Source of the DNA: Mytilus californianus
Taxonomy: Eukaryota > Mollusca > Bivalvia > Mytilida > Mytilidae
Assembly (NCBI RefSeq): GCF_021869535.1
Contig: NW_026262668.1
Span: 74,607,558-74,671,557, forward strand
DNA length: 64,000 bases
Reading direction: 5' to 3'
Under the pieces are notes generated by a model that saw only the letters and a program-made list of their open reading frames with translations, made no database searches and was not told the DNA's origin. Made by a program: the position numbers and the translations under genes. Positions 11,584-22,877 of the stretch are shown here, in pieces (within the stretch, counting starts at the first letter, position 1; every line of letters begins with the position of its first letter).

Positions 11584-11944
11584 CGAATACACATTGGTTT
11601 TCGCACTCTAACTTTAGTTTAAGTGAATGGATCTTTTTGAAATTTGACCATAAGGTTAAATACCACAAAAGGAAGGTTGGGATTGATTTTGGGGGTTATG
11701 GTACCAACAGTTAAGGAATTAGGGGCCAAAAAGGGGCCAAAAATGAGCATTTTCTAGTTTCCAGACAATAACTGTGGAACTGTGTATGGACCTCTCTGAA
11801 ATTATACTACAAGTTTCCATACCACAAAGGGATGGTTAGGATTTGCTTTGGGGGGTTATGGCTCAAACTTATTTAGGAATTAGGGGCAAAAAAGGGGGAA
11901 AAACAAGGTTGTCCTGGTTAATGGACAAATACTTTAGTACAAAA

Positions 11945-12130
11945 CATAATTTAAAGCAGTGTAAGGGAGATAAATCAAATACATCATTGAAATTATCTCC
12001 CTTACACTGCTTTTAAATTATGTATAAAGTAATGGTTAATGAACAATAAAGATAATCTAAAACAGTGTAAGGGAGGTAATCCAAATACAACGTTTTGGTT
12101 ACTTCCCTTACACTGCTTTTAAATTATGTT
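11945..12130. repeat. Two tandem internal hairpins of D-inner
   Basis: Hairpin 1 (11,945-12,031): AAAGCAGTGTAAGGGAGATAA with TTATCTCCCTTACACTGCTTT. Hairpin 2 (12,052-12,130): ACAGTGTAAGGGAGGTAA with TTACTTCCCTTACACTG. They sit at the place of the single hairpin in the relative at 5,571. Confidence 0.85.
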
Positions 12131-12559
12131 TAAAGAAATGCATATTTATAAAGGAAGACCAGTAAAAATATCTGCAAATGTATCATCTTTTTTTTTTACA
12201 AAAAAATCCATATGAAAGATTTGACACTATATTTTTATTAATTCTATTATAAAATAGATTAAGTTAGCACTATGGTAAATTTAAATGGGTAATTATGGTT
12301 GCCAACTCCATTGGAAATTTGAATTGAGATTATGACCATATCTTGAGGGAAAGAATTTTTTTGGGGGAAAAAAGGGGGGGGGGGGATAAAAAGAAATTGT
12401 GGGGGGCCAATTTTTTCTCATTTCAGATTTCAGAAATTAAAAAGAATTATTCTTCAAATATTATTTTTTTTTCAAATTTCAAATATTGAAAAATTTCAAG
12501 AAGTAATCTTTAATTGCACAGTATGGCGCATTAGATTTGTAAAATCTTTGATCACATTT

Positions 12560-14190
12560 ATTTATTTGTTATGCCGAATCTAACAGTGTATTTAGATTTT
12601 TAATTTTGGGTCCAGTTTTCAAATTGGTCTACATTAAGGTCCAAAGGGTCCAAAATTAAACTTTGTTTGATTTTAGCAAAAATTGAATATATGAGGTTCT
12701 TTGATATGCTGAATCTAAACATGTATTTAGATTTTTGATTTTTGGCCCAGTTTTCAAATTGGTCTACATTAAGGTCCAAAGGGTCCAAAATTAAACTTTG
12801 TTTGATTTCAACAAAAATTGAATATATGGGGTTCTTTGATATGCTGAATCTAACCATGTATTTAGATTTTTTATTTGTGGACCCCGTTATCAAATTGGTT
12901 CATATTGAGGTCAAAAGGGTCCAAAATTAAACTTTGTTTGATTTCATCTAAAATTGAATTATTGGGGTTCTTTGATATTCCAAATCTAACCGTGTATTTA
13001 GATTTTTAATTTTGGGTCCTGTTTTTTAAATTGGTCTACATTAAGGTCCAAAGGGTCCAAAATTAAACTTAGTTTGATTTTAACAAAAATTGAATTCTTG
13101 GGGTTCTTTGATATGCTGAATCTAAACATGTGTTTAGATTTTTGATTATGGGCCCAGTTTTCAAGTTGGTCCAAGATAGGGTCCAGTATTTAAACTTTGT
13201 TTGATTTCAACAAAAATTGAATATATGGGGTTCTTTGATATGCTGAATCTAAACATGTATTTAGATTTTTGATTATGGGCCCAGTTTTCAAGTTGGTCCA
13301 AATTGGGGTCCAAAATTAAACTTTGTTTGATTTCAACAAAAATTGAATATATGAGGTTCTTTGATATGCTGAATCTAACCATGTATTTAGATTTTTTATT
13401 TGTAGGCCCCGCTATCAAATTGGTTCATATTGAGGTCAAAAGGGTCCAAAATTAAACTTTGTTTGATTTCATCAAATATTGAATTATTGGGGTTCTTTGA
13501 TATGCCAAATCTAACCGTGTTTTTAGATTTTTAATTTGGGTCCCGTTTTTTAAATTGGTCTTCATTGAGGTCCAAAGGGTCCAAAATTAAACTAAGTTTG
13601 ATTTCAACAAAAATTGAATTCTTGGGGTTCTTTGATATGCTGAATCTAAACATGTGTTTAGATTTTTGATTATGGGCCCAGTTTTCAAGTTGGTCCAAGT
13701 TGGGGTCCAAAATTAAACTTTTTTTGATTTCAACAAAAATTGAATATATGGGGTTCTTTGATATGCTGAATCTAACCATGAATTTAGATTTTTTATTTGT
13801 GGGCCCCACTATCAAATTGGTTCATATTCAGGTCAAAAGGGTCCAAAATTAAACTTTGTTTGATTTCATCAAAAATTGAATTATTGGGGTTCTTTGATAT
13901 TCCAAATCTAACCGTGTATTTAGATTTTTAATTTTAAGTCCCGTTTTTTAAATTGGTCTACATTAAGGTCCAAAGGGTCCAAAATTAAACTTAGTTTGAT
14001 TTTAGCAAAAATTGAATTCTTGGGGTTCTTTGATATGCTGAATCTAAACATGTGTTTAGATTTTTGATTATGGGCCCAGTTTTCAAGTTTGTCCAAGTTG
14101 GGGTCCAAAATTAAACTTTGTTTGATTTTAACAAAAATTGAATATATGGGGTTCTTTGATATGCTGAATCTAACCATGTATTTTGATTTT
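12560..14190. repeat. Tandem array of 126/136-bp units in D-inner
   Basis: Twelve copies of a unit containing 'ccaaaattaaactttgtttga' and 'gttctttgatatgctgaatc'. Start-to-start spacing of 'gttctttgat' is 135, 136, 136, 127, 126, 136, 135, 126, 136, 136, 126. Short minus-strand frames of 85-107 codons come from the array itself and are not taken as genes. Confidence 0.9.
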
Positions 14191-14948
14191 GGACATTGGA
14201 CCATAATAGGTAAATTAAAAAAATTCAAGTTCTTAGACCACATTCTTTCTGTGTCAGAAACCTATGCTGTGTCAAATATTTAATAACAATCCAAATTCAG
14301 AGCTGTATCAAGCTTGCATGTTGTGTCCATACTTGCCCCAACTGTTCAGGGTTCGACCTCTGCGGTCGTATCAAGCTGCGCCCCAGCGAAGCATTTTATT
14401 TTTCTAGGAGTTACACCCCTTTGAACTTATTTGCTTTAAGGTACAACTTCAACAGTTTGTCATCTCCACTCTTCTGAAACCACATAGCAGAATTTCATGA
14501 AACTTTGTAGATAATAAGAACATACTACGTAGATGTGCATATCGACAGGAAATTACGATTCATTTTTTTTTTCTAGGAGTTACGCCCCTTTGAACTTATT
14601 TGCTTCAATGTACTTCTGCAACAGTTTGTCATCTCCACTCTTCTGAAACCACACAACAGAATTTCATGAAATTTTGTAGATAAGAAGGACATACTATGTA
14701 GATGTGCATATTGACAGGAAATTATTATTCAATATTTTTTCTTATACAATATTTTTTTGTTACTTATTTAATTTCTCCAATGACAATGTGGGGACGTGGG
14801 GTATGTGAGCGTGCTCACTAAGGTTCTTTAATTTTTTGGAATGTTTGTTTCCAATACTTTGGTCCTCTTAGCTTTTGTTTGGCGAAATTTTTCTCAACTT
14901 AATCAGATAATATATATCTTTATCTTGAGCAGCTTACTCATTTTTTTT

Positions 14949-16500
14949 AGCTCACCTGGCTTTTCTCATCACTTGACGTCCGTCGTCTGTCGTCGTCCGT
15001 CGTTAACTTTTACAAAAATCTTCTCCTCTGAAAGTTCTGGGCCAAATTTAATCAAACTTGGCCACAATCATCATTAGGGTATCTAGTTTCAAAAATGTGT
15101 CTGATGACCCCGCCTGCCAACCAACATGGCCGACATGGTTAAAAAATAGAACATAGGGGTAAAATGCAGTTTTTGGCTTATATATCTCTGAAACTAAAGC
15201 ATTTAGAGCAAATCTGACATGGGGGTAAAAATGTTCATCAGGTTAAGATCTATCTGCCCTGAAATTTTCAGACGAATCAGACAACTCGTTGTTGTGTTGC
15301 TGCCCCTGAATTGGTAATTTTAAGGAAAGTTTTCAGTTTTTGGTAATTATCTTGAATATTATATAGATAGAGATAAACTGTAAACAGCAATAATGTTCAG
15401 CAAAGTAAGATCTATTTGTCAATTGACCCCTTAAGGAGTAATTGCCCTTTATAGTCAATTTTTAACAATTTTTGTAAATTTTTGTAATCTAATTATCTTT
15501 TACAAAAATCTTCTCCTCTGAAACTACTGGGCCAAATAGAATCAAACTTGGCCACAATCATCATTAGTGTACATTTGTATTTAATTTAAAAAATGTGTCC
15601 GATGGCCGACTTGGCTAAAAATAGAACATATGGGGTAAAATGCAAGTTTTGTCTAAAATTATTATTCTGATAACCGTTATAAAAAGAGGAAATCTAAAAA
15701 GGGTGAAATTATTCAAAATGTTGAGCTCTACCAATTTTCCATATACGTCAAAACTGTTAGCTATTTGCTGTAGGAGTTATTGCCCTTACATGACAAATTT
15801 TACAACTTTTTTTAATTTTTGCCCATTATCTTGAAAACTATAATAGATAGAGAGAAACTTTAAATTGCAAAAATGATCAGAAGGACAAGTTCTACAAATA
15901 AGTCTTATAGTTGAAATCGTCAGTTGACTCCTTATTAGAGTTATTGCCCTTTAATGACGATTTGTACATTTTTATTTGCGTTTTTGTCTTATATCTTAAA
16001 ACTTATAATAGATAGAAAGAAACTTAAATAAACAAAAAATGATCAACAAGACAAGATCTACAATTAAGACAAAGGTGGAAATTGTCCGACGTTTCCTTAT
16101 TGGAGTTTTTGCCCTTTAATGAGGATTTTTACCATTTTTTTTGCGTTTTGCCTTATATGATAAAAATTATAATAGATAGATAGAAACTTAAATAATCAAA
16201 AATGATAAGCAAGACAAGACCTACTAACAAGTCAAATTTTGCCGATATAATTAGTAGACTGTTACTCTTTATAGGAGTTATTGCCCTTAAATTAGGATTT
16301 TTTTTTTACCCTCTTTTGTGTTTGGAGAAAAAGCTAAGTAAGATAGAGATAAACTAAACAGACTTCAATGTAATATAAGATAAAACAAAACACAGAGATT
16401 TTGTCATTAATTCTATTCTCGTCTAAAATGTTGGAGAATGTCCTTTGTTGAATATGCATATAGACCAAGGTGAGCGACACAGGCTCTTCAGAGCCTCTAG
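14949..16500 (+). mobile_element. HINE-like element C' (AGCTCACC family)
   Basis: Starts TTTTAGCTCACCTGG and goes straight to CTTTTCTCATCACTTGACG, so the inner 5' arm seen in relatives is missing. CGTCGTCTGTCGTCGTCC follows, then core units like those of element C, and the 3' end AGGTGAGC (about 16,468-16,475), perfect hairpin AGGCTCTTCAGAGCCT (16481-16496) and CTAG (16497-16500). Confidence 0.72.
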
Positions 16501-17585
16501 TTTTAATTTTCATTTCATCCAAATATTTCGACAATATTGTTTGTTTCAACTACAAAACGATGTTATTCCTGGTAGAAAACAATGATTTAGACATGAATTC
16601 ATTAGACATTCTTTTTGTGGTTAAAAGCAATTGATATTTACAAACTTTGGTAATAAAAAAAAAGAGATTAAACATCTTGAAAACAATATTTTCAAATTCT
16701 ATCATTGCTTTTCTTAACCTACATTTTGAAGTGCACATGATTCAAGATCTGGTGTTAGCCATTGTCACCGTCTCTTGATCGTCCATTATCTCTTTAATTT
16801 CTCACCTTCTTTTTTTGTTACGGAATCATACTTAATTAAAGTTGTTATGAAAAGTGTATGAAAGATCTGTTCGAAACCAAAGTTTTTTGTAATATGTGTT
16901 TTAAATACACGTATGACATATTGTTCGTGTCTTTTGTTTTGTTCTTGGTAAATGAGGTTTGTGTTTTTTGTAAGCTACATGTAGGTGTTGTTTGCCTGTT
17001 TGTAGTTTTAGCTCACGTAACCAAAATGACCATCTGAGGCATTGCACTCACTTATCGTACGTCGCCATCCGTCGAATGATTTATTCGAGGTCCAATACGA
17101 ATGACCCTCATTTGGTTGCGATCCGACAGAAAACATGACTGTCAGAGGCAATTTTTGACTATGATTGGCCAATTAGAAAAAAAATCTTCTCTTTAACTAC
17201 TAACTGTAATGTTTTGAAACTTTAGGATATTTGTCACATTGAAGTTAACTGGCCGAGGCTTCTTTTCGTCATTTTAGGTGGAAATAACTTGCTAAATGAT
17301 CAATTAAATGAAGCTCTAAGGATCCGCTTGGGTCAATTTATCATCGTGTAGCATTTTGTTTTGTTTTTGTTTTGATTTCTTTTTGCTTTGGTTTCTTTTT
17401 ACTTTTCTTTTTCATAAACAAGTTGCAGTATACTAAAAGTCATGGAAAAAATATGTATAATAAAAAATATTAAATTTTTTAGATAAAACTTAGTGGATTG
17501 ATAAAACTTATCAAGTTTATTCTGACTTTATTTGAGTTGAAGATAGGTAATCTTTTACCGACTTATTTTGGGAAAAACAACTAAA
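16501..17585. other. Region upstream of the CYYR1-like gene
   Basis: Expected to hold the promoter; no clear TATA element could be fixed. At about 17,008-17,120 'tttagctcacgtaacc' and 'cgtcgccatccgtcg' look like the 5' end of another AGCTCAC-family element. The start codon context AAAATGG at 17583-17589 is favourable. Confidence 0.45.
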
Positions 17586-17634
17586 ATGGCGGATTATGCA
17601 GCAGCTTTGTTTTTATTCATTTCCGGTTATGTTT
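17586..17634 (+). CDS. CYYR1: CYYR1-like exon 1 (signal peptide)
   Basis: ATG in AAAATGG context; 16 codons MADYAAALFLFISGYV plus one base; donor GTAAGT at 17635. The intron splits the signal-peptide end, as is common in secreted-protein genes. Confidence 0.82.
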
Positions 17635-20600
17635 GTAAGTATTCTTATTTTAAGGCTGAATTCCAATAAATTAAATGCACAAAGATACTGTTTTATGTGT
17701 GTGTGTGTGTGTGTGTGTGTGTTTCTTGTCCACATTCTTGAAAAATACCAGTTCAGTTAGTGTCACCTGCTACATGTACTACTAACACACACGCATGCCA
17801 AATCAGTATTATGTAGATCTCCTTTTATGCATTCAACTAACTTGGGCAGCAGTGCCGATGAATTTAAAAGCAAAAAACGAAGATAAATCAGAATTGCAGT
17901 TACTTAAATTTAAGTATTTAGTAAATATACGTAAAGTGTCAAATTGAATGTCTTATGATCTATGATGTTTCTTTCGTACTCGGAACAAAGGACCAGTGCT
18001 TTAAGATTTGTTATTAAAAGAGGCGGAATATACCAAAGGGATAATCAAAACTAGTAAGCCGAAGAGACACTAACAAAATCGTGTAAAAATGACCGAGCAA
18101 CACGAACCCCACACAAAAACATGTGTAAACTCAGGTGCTCTGGAGGAGTAAGCAAAGCCTGCTACACATGTGACACCCGTCGTGTTTATTACTTCTTTAA
18201 AGTACGTTGATAAGTAATATCAAGTTATTAGGCATCACGCAATATCGGATTGATAATTTAATTTTACTATCCCTAAGAAATCACACAATTCGTAAACCAT
18301 AGGTCATGTTAATTTTCTAACCCTAAAACATGACCGAATGTGAAATTTCGAAATAGAAACACTATATTTGGAACACACTATAGCCAAAACGGTAAAGGTT
18401 AGAAACAAAACAGAAATTAATAAAAAATAAAAAGCACAGAGGACAACATTGAACACTTCAACAAAAGCACGACACGAACTCCTTTTTAACAAAACCAGGG
18501 ATGAACTTGGGTGTCCCAAAAGGGTACGTCTATTTTTTTACGTTACCTATAATTGTGTGTTCTTTCGTCTCCATGACGTTGTCTGTCTGGCTCCAATTAA
18601 GGATATTCGATAGTTCACTTTTCTTTTAGTACCCCTCTTAGATATGAAGAAAGCAGATGTAGGGTATACGTCAATACGACGTAAAAACAAGAAGAACAGT
18701 CTACATAAGGTATTCAACAATACAAAAGTTTATCATACGTAGAGCTCTAAATCGCCCAGAGTTTGGTCAAGTTTATAATAAATTTATTGTTGTAAGAGTT
18801 CTTTAACGTGCAAAGAGAATGACAGTTCCACTACTCGAAGAATCGGATTTAAATCTCCATTCCGGTCGGACGCGGCTGTGTATTTATACATTCTGAACAT
18901 CCATGACCATGTAAGGGTTTTACTGTCTGTCCTAGAATGACTATATTTCTATACCCCAGTCAACATGTGCACATTTGTTAATATGTGGAAGAGCGAAACT
19001 AGTTTTTTAAAGTACATACTCCTAGCTTTTTATTTCGATCAAAGGAATAATGAAAATATATATAAACGTACAATAATGATGAGTTCCGAAAAAAAAATCT
19101 TAATTTCATGACAGTTAACAGTATAAAAACAAGAAACACGTAGATGAATGTAGACACTGAAAGGAGCTAAATCTATCTAGATTTGCTGATTTAGAAATCT
19201 TCATTAGGCTCTAATATCGGCCACTGTACTTGTACTTGGAATTTAAGATATCACTTCCATAATTATTGTTTGTACGTAGTACTTAAAATTGAGAATGGAA
19301 ACGGAGAATGCATCAAAGAGACAACAACCCGACCAAAGAGCAGAAAACAGCTCAAGGCCACCATTGGGTCTTCAACACAGCGAGAAAATTCCGCACACGG
19401 AGGCGGGCTTCAGCTCGCCCCTAAACGATATTGTATACTAGTTCAGCTAATGGACGTCACACTAAACTCCGAAACATATAAATGAACCAAAATTTAAAAA
19501 GCATACAAGACTAACAAGGGCCAGAGGTTCCTGACTTGGAACAGGCGCAAAAATGCGGCGGGGTTATACATGTTTTGTGGGATCTCAACCCTCCCCTATA
19601 CCTCTAGCCAATATATGTGGAATAAACAAACACACAGCAATACGCACAGTAAAACTCAGTTCAAAAGAAGTCCGAGTCCGATGTTAGAATAGGTAATAGA
19701 AGAAACTAAGCAAAATGACAATAATCAACATAGATTAACAAAGGACTACTAGCAGTTACTGACATGCCAGCTCAAGACCTCAATTAAACTGACTGAAAGA
19801 TTATGTCTTCATCATTGTCGTTTAAGAATCGTTATATATAGCAGTACATATATTGGAACCACTTTTCTAATAAACATAAGTTAGTTTTCTTCATTTAACT
19901 TTGGAAATTCATTTTCCAGAAAACAATTCATATAATTCAAGAAATTTAATGAAACTGAAAACTAAAGGGTTTATGATTGTTGCCAAAAATACATACAGCA
20001 GTATTGCAAACACATTTTGCAGCTCAGTCAACTTTTTAGAAATTACAAAAAAATCTGAACAAAAAAAAACCCAATATGGAGTAAAGGTCATGCACTCATT
20101 GTTTTTACCTGCGTTATATATTTTTTAGCAACTACGCATGCATCTGAGTGTTACGGATCATACAGCTACCTAAACTATGACAACTATTACTATAATTATT
20201 GTCCTTTTGGATGTTGTGGTAACTATGGAAACGAGCACTGTTGTACCTACACTGGGCCAGTGGTCGGCATCGTCTTTGGTATGATCGCTTTCATTTCCCT
20301 TATCATCGCATTAATTATCTGTCGAAGAAGACGGTGGACCACTTCTGGGGTTATAGTAAGGACAGGAGGAGTACCAAATGCTGGTTTTGTATCCACCAGT
20401 AAGTATGTTTTTATTTTGTTATTTTGTCATAATATAAAAGTATGATTCCAATGAGGCAACTATCCACATGAGTCCTAATAGCTTGGTTGTAAGCAACTAA
20501 AGGTCATCGTACGACTTAGAAAACCCCATACCCTATAGTCAGCTATAAAAGGCATCGACATGACAACATGTGACAAAACAATAAACGAAAAACAAATATG

Positions 20601-21029
20601 ACAGACAGCAACCAACGACAACGCACTATATTTCTGGCTCCTGACTTTGGACAAAAATTTACCTGTGTTATATATTTTTCAGCAATATATGAATCTGCTT
20701 ACCCTTCCAGAGCACTTTAGATCATCCGAGTAACACGAAACCCACCAAAAATCGCAGACTTCTTACTTATGATATTTGTATTGGTATCTTCTGTCTCTTA
20801 GTTTAATTTCATTTTGAATTTAAGTTTAACACAACAAAACTTTTATAAATACAAACTATAAAAGTTTTATGTTGTAAAATCTTTTAAAAAAAAGTGATTT
20901 ATTACAGCAACAATGCAGCAGAGTGGAGCCATGATGCATACACCACCAACTCAGTATCCTGTCCCAAGTCAGTACCCAGCAGCACAACATTATCCGCAGC
21001 CACCACCATACGCAGCTCCTAAATACTAA
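17586..21029 (+). CDS. CYYR1: Cysteine and tyrosine-rich protein 1-like (CYYR1/Shisa-like) membrane protein
   Basis: Three exons, 17586-17634, 20129-20398 and 20908-21029, join in phase to 146 residues plus TAA. Residues 1-19 form a signal peptide (ALFLFISGYV). Residues 23-59 are an extracellular Cys/Tyr-rich stretch (CPFGCC, HCCTY). Residues 61-81 are a single hydrophobic membrane segment, followed by the basic stop-transfer RRRRW. The cytosolic tail is rich in Pro, Gln and Tyr and has PPPY at 138-141, a PPxY motif that in other proteins binds WW domains of NEDD4-type ligases. This layout is that of CYYR1 and the wider Shisa-like family of small adaptors. The precise role is not known from sequence. 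A possible alternative last exon is noted at 20683-20720. Confidence 0.85.
17696..17722. repeat. (TG)n microsatellite
   Basis: Thirteen TG dinucleotides in intron 1 of the CYYR1-like gene. Confidence 0.95.
18008..18195 (+). repeat. Dispersed repeat R2
   Basis: Contains 'ataccaaagggataatcaaa', 'aacacgaaccccac' and 'tcaggtgctctgga' and ends 'gtgacacccgtcgtgttt'. Related copies occur at 22,118-22,383, 33,750-33,890, 45,365-45,600 and 51,290-51,482. A short non-autonomous element, class unknown. Confidence 0.7.
19285..19815 (+). repeat. Dispersed repeat R3
   Basis: Starts 'aattgagaatggaaacggag' and 'aaagagacaacaacccgacc', and includes 'ggcgggcttcagctcgcc' (a small hairpin). Inverse copies of the first part are at about 41,685-41,762 and 50,287-50,388. 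The 71-codon frame across it is not a gene. Confidence 0.65.
20129..20398 (+). CDS. CYYR1: CYYR1-like exon 2 (Cys/Tyr-rich domain and membrane segment)
   Basis: Acceptor ttttttag ends at 20128; donor GTAAGT at 20399; phase 1 in and out. It carries the Cys residues of the ectodomain, the membrane helix VVGIVFGMIAFISLIIALII and the RRRRW stop-transfer signal. Confidence 0.88.
20440..20665 (+). repeat. Dispersed repeat R1
   Basis: Contains 'ccaatgaggcaactatccac', 'ggtcatcgtacg', 'agtcagctataaaaggc' and 'ggctcctgactttggac'. Further R1 copies: 23,430-23,530 (+), 23,780-24,235 (-), 25,255-25,600 (-), 40,190-40,620 (-), 41,215-41,462 (+) and 44,002-44,290 (+). Confidence 0.7.
20908..21029 (+). CDS. 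CYYR1: CYYR1-like exon 3 (Pro-rich tail, PPPY)
   Basis: Acceptor attacag ends at 20907. Encodes MQQSGAMMHTPPTQYPVPSQ through YPQPPPYAAPKY and TAA. Phase agrees with exon 2. Confidence 0.87.
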
Positions 21030-21720
21030 AAGTAAACAACCCAACAGTTGAAAATTGGAGCTAATAACATTGTAATATATCATTACATTTTGATAGAAAT
21101 TTATTGCCGTGTTTGTATTGAATGCGCTAATTTTTTGTAACTCTGTACTCATTATGTCATAACATGTTGTCCGAAGATTTGAACTACGTGCTTGTAATGT
21201 TAGAACTTGCAGCAAATCATCATTTATAGTTTACCCTAATACACTGTTTTTTTCTATATATAGCCTTTATGCTAAATATGTGACCTTAAGCAAATATCAA
21301 TCAATCAATCAATCAAATATCTACATAAATTGTGTCGTGAACAAGTGTGCGTTATATTCTACGTAACGTTGGCTAAACAACCATAGATATATTAACGTGT
21401 GAAGGCCATTTATACAACTGAGTAGTCTTAAATATGAGGATGATGGAATTGTCTCTCTTTGTCGAAATCTAGCTGAATATCTTCAGTACAAAACACATCA
21501 ATGTTGACATTTCTAGTTTTATGATTAATTGTAATAAGATACAAGTTTTTATACAATCAATTATACAATTATAGTTCTAATGAACCATTATTGACTTATA
21601 TAGTATATTGTTTAGTTCGTTAATTATGTTTTAATATAGATAATTACTAGTATATTGTAATTAATCTGTCCTTTAAAGGGCACATTGATTGGTCAATAAA
21701 ATTATATGAATCTGTATCTA
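21030..21720 (+). other. CYYR1: CYYR1-like 3' UTR (probable)
   Basis: AT-rich; an (AATC)n run lies at about 21,297-21,315. AATAAA at 21695-21700 is the first clear poly(A) signal. The end is inferred. Confidence 0.45.
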
Positions 21721-22117
21721 TAAAAGCAACCCCAAAAAAGTAGAAATTTCAAGCTTTTAAAAGTCAAAATTTTGACTTTGAAAAAAAAGTTCAATGACAA
21801 TTTAATTGTTTATGTCCTAATACGATTCTGTAGTATTGTTTAAAATTGACAGTCTGTTTGTATTCCCTCTTGTAGTGCTTGAAATTAAATTGACGGTCTG
21901 TTTATTTTCACTCTTATCTAGACTAAATATTACATTTTGGCTCCATCAGATCAATTTAACTCACCAGATGCACATTATCCTATTATAGGATTAAACGCCT
22001 TTTTAAAGGAATTTATTGGTGTATAAACTCGACCAATTCACTCACAAACAAATAAAAGTCCGAAGGACTTTTATGATATGTTTGTGAGTGACTTGGTACA
22101 GTTTATACACCAATAAA

Positions 22118-22383
22118 AGAGGAACGAAAGATACCAGAGGGACAGTCAAACTCATAGATCGAAAACAAACTGACAACGCCATTGCCAAAAATAATAAGAC
22201 AAACAGACAAATAATAGTACAGATGACACAACATAGAAAACTAAAGACTAAGCAACACGAACCCCACCAAAAACTGGGGGTGATCTCAGGTGCTCCGGAA
22301 GGGTAAGCAGATCCTGTTCCACATGTGGCACCCGTCCTGTTGCTTATGTTATTACAAATTCGGTAAATAGTCTAATTCGGTAA
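22118..22383 (+). mobile_element. R2 repeat inserted in the left foldback arm
   Basis: Interrupts the left arm relative to the right arm. AATAAA flanks it at 22112-22117 and 22384-22389, a likely target-site duplication. It ends with short repeated ATTCGGTAAAT units, a tail like that of some SINEs. Confidence 0.65.
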
Positions 22384-22877
22384 AATAAATTCCTTTAAAA
22401 AGGCGTTTAATCCTTATAATTCTGTAAAATTGGAGATAAGGAATTTATTTTTCCACACTCGTAACCTCTATCACACGTTAATTGTATATTTGTGTCATTG
22501 AATAGGCCTGGCGCATGAATATATTTGTTGGTTAACACAAAAATATGTACTCCATGAAATTTGCAATCTGATAAAAAATAAACTACAAAAACTCTTATTA
22601 TCATTCAAACGAATGTTTTGTGTTTATTATTTAATTCAACTATTAAGACCTATAAACGCGAACTGAAAATAAATTTTGTTAACGTCGATCCGGATTGTGT
22701 CATTATCGCCGCCATCTTGTTTACATTGGTTACGAAAAGAAGTTCGGTCAACGTCGTCTATCGAAAAATAAACAACGTCAAGAACAACTACCGGAAGTCC
22801 TCTCAACCAATCATATCAACGTATTCTCTAATATGCAAATCATATAAGAATTAATATGAGGCAGGCATTACCTGTGA

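Larger units (their letters stand above)
11467..14400 (+). mobile_element. HINE-like element D-inner (ATACGACCGC family), intact ends, nested
   Basis: The 5' arm ATACGACCGCA (11468-11478) pairs with GGTCGTAT at 11491-11498. A long CGTCGTCGTC tract (11,513-11,583), two hairpins (11,945-12,130) and a tandem array (12,560-14,190) follow. The 3' arm TGCGGTCGTAT at 14361-14371 is the exact complement of the 5' arm, and the hairpin GCTGCGCCCCAGCGAAGC follows at 14375-14392. On both sides the flanking DNA is core sequence of element D (T-run, then tctaggagttac), so the insertion edges are visible and lie in a T-run. Confidence 0.75.
10922..14830 (+). mobile_element. HINE-like element D, outer (ATACCCCACG family), split by an insertion
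   Basis: The 5' palindrome ATACCCCACGCAA...TTGCGGAGGGTATA at 10924-10954 is followed by a CCGTCCGTCAGTCCG tract and about 165-bp core units (acaacagaatttcatgaaac, gacaggaaattacgattc). Three units precede the insertion at 11,467 and two follow it from 14,401. The 3' end has CGTGGGGTAT at 14795-14804, complement of the 5' arm, then the perfect hairpin GTGAGCGTGCTCAC at 14805-14818. Confidence 0.72.

Noticed and set aside
11329-11714. Frames on both strands rich in Ser, Asp, Thr and Arg runs
   Set aside because: They are translations of the CGT microsatellite of element D-inner and have no conserved sequence.
12600-14243. Series of minus-strand frames (85-107 codons) with repeated KSKYMVRFSISKNPIYSIF
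   Set aside because: They follow from the 126/136-bp tandem units inside a mobile element. They are broken at every few units and lack any family match or splice context.
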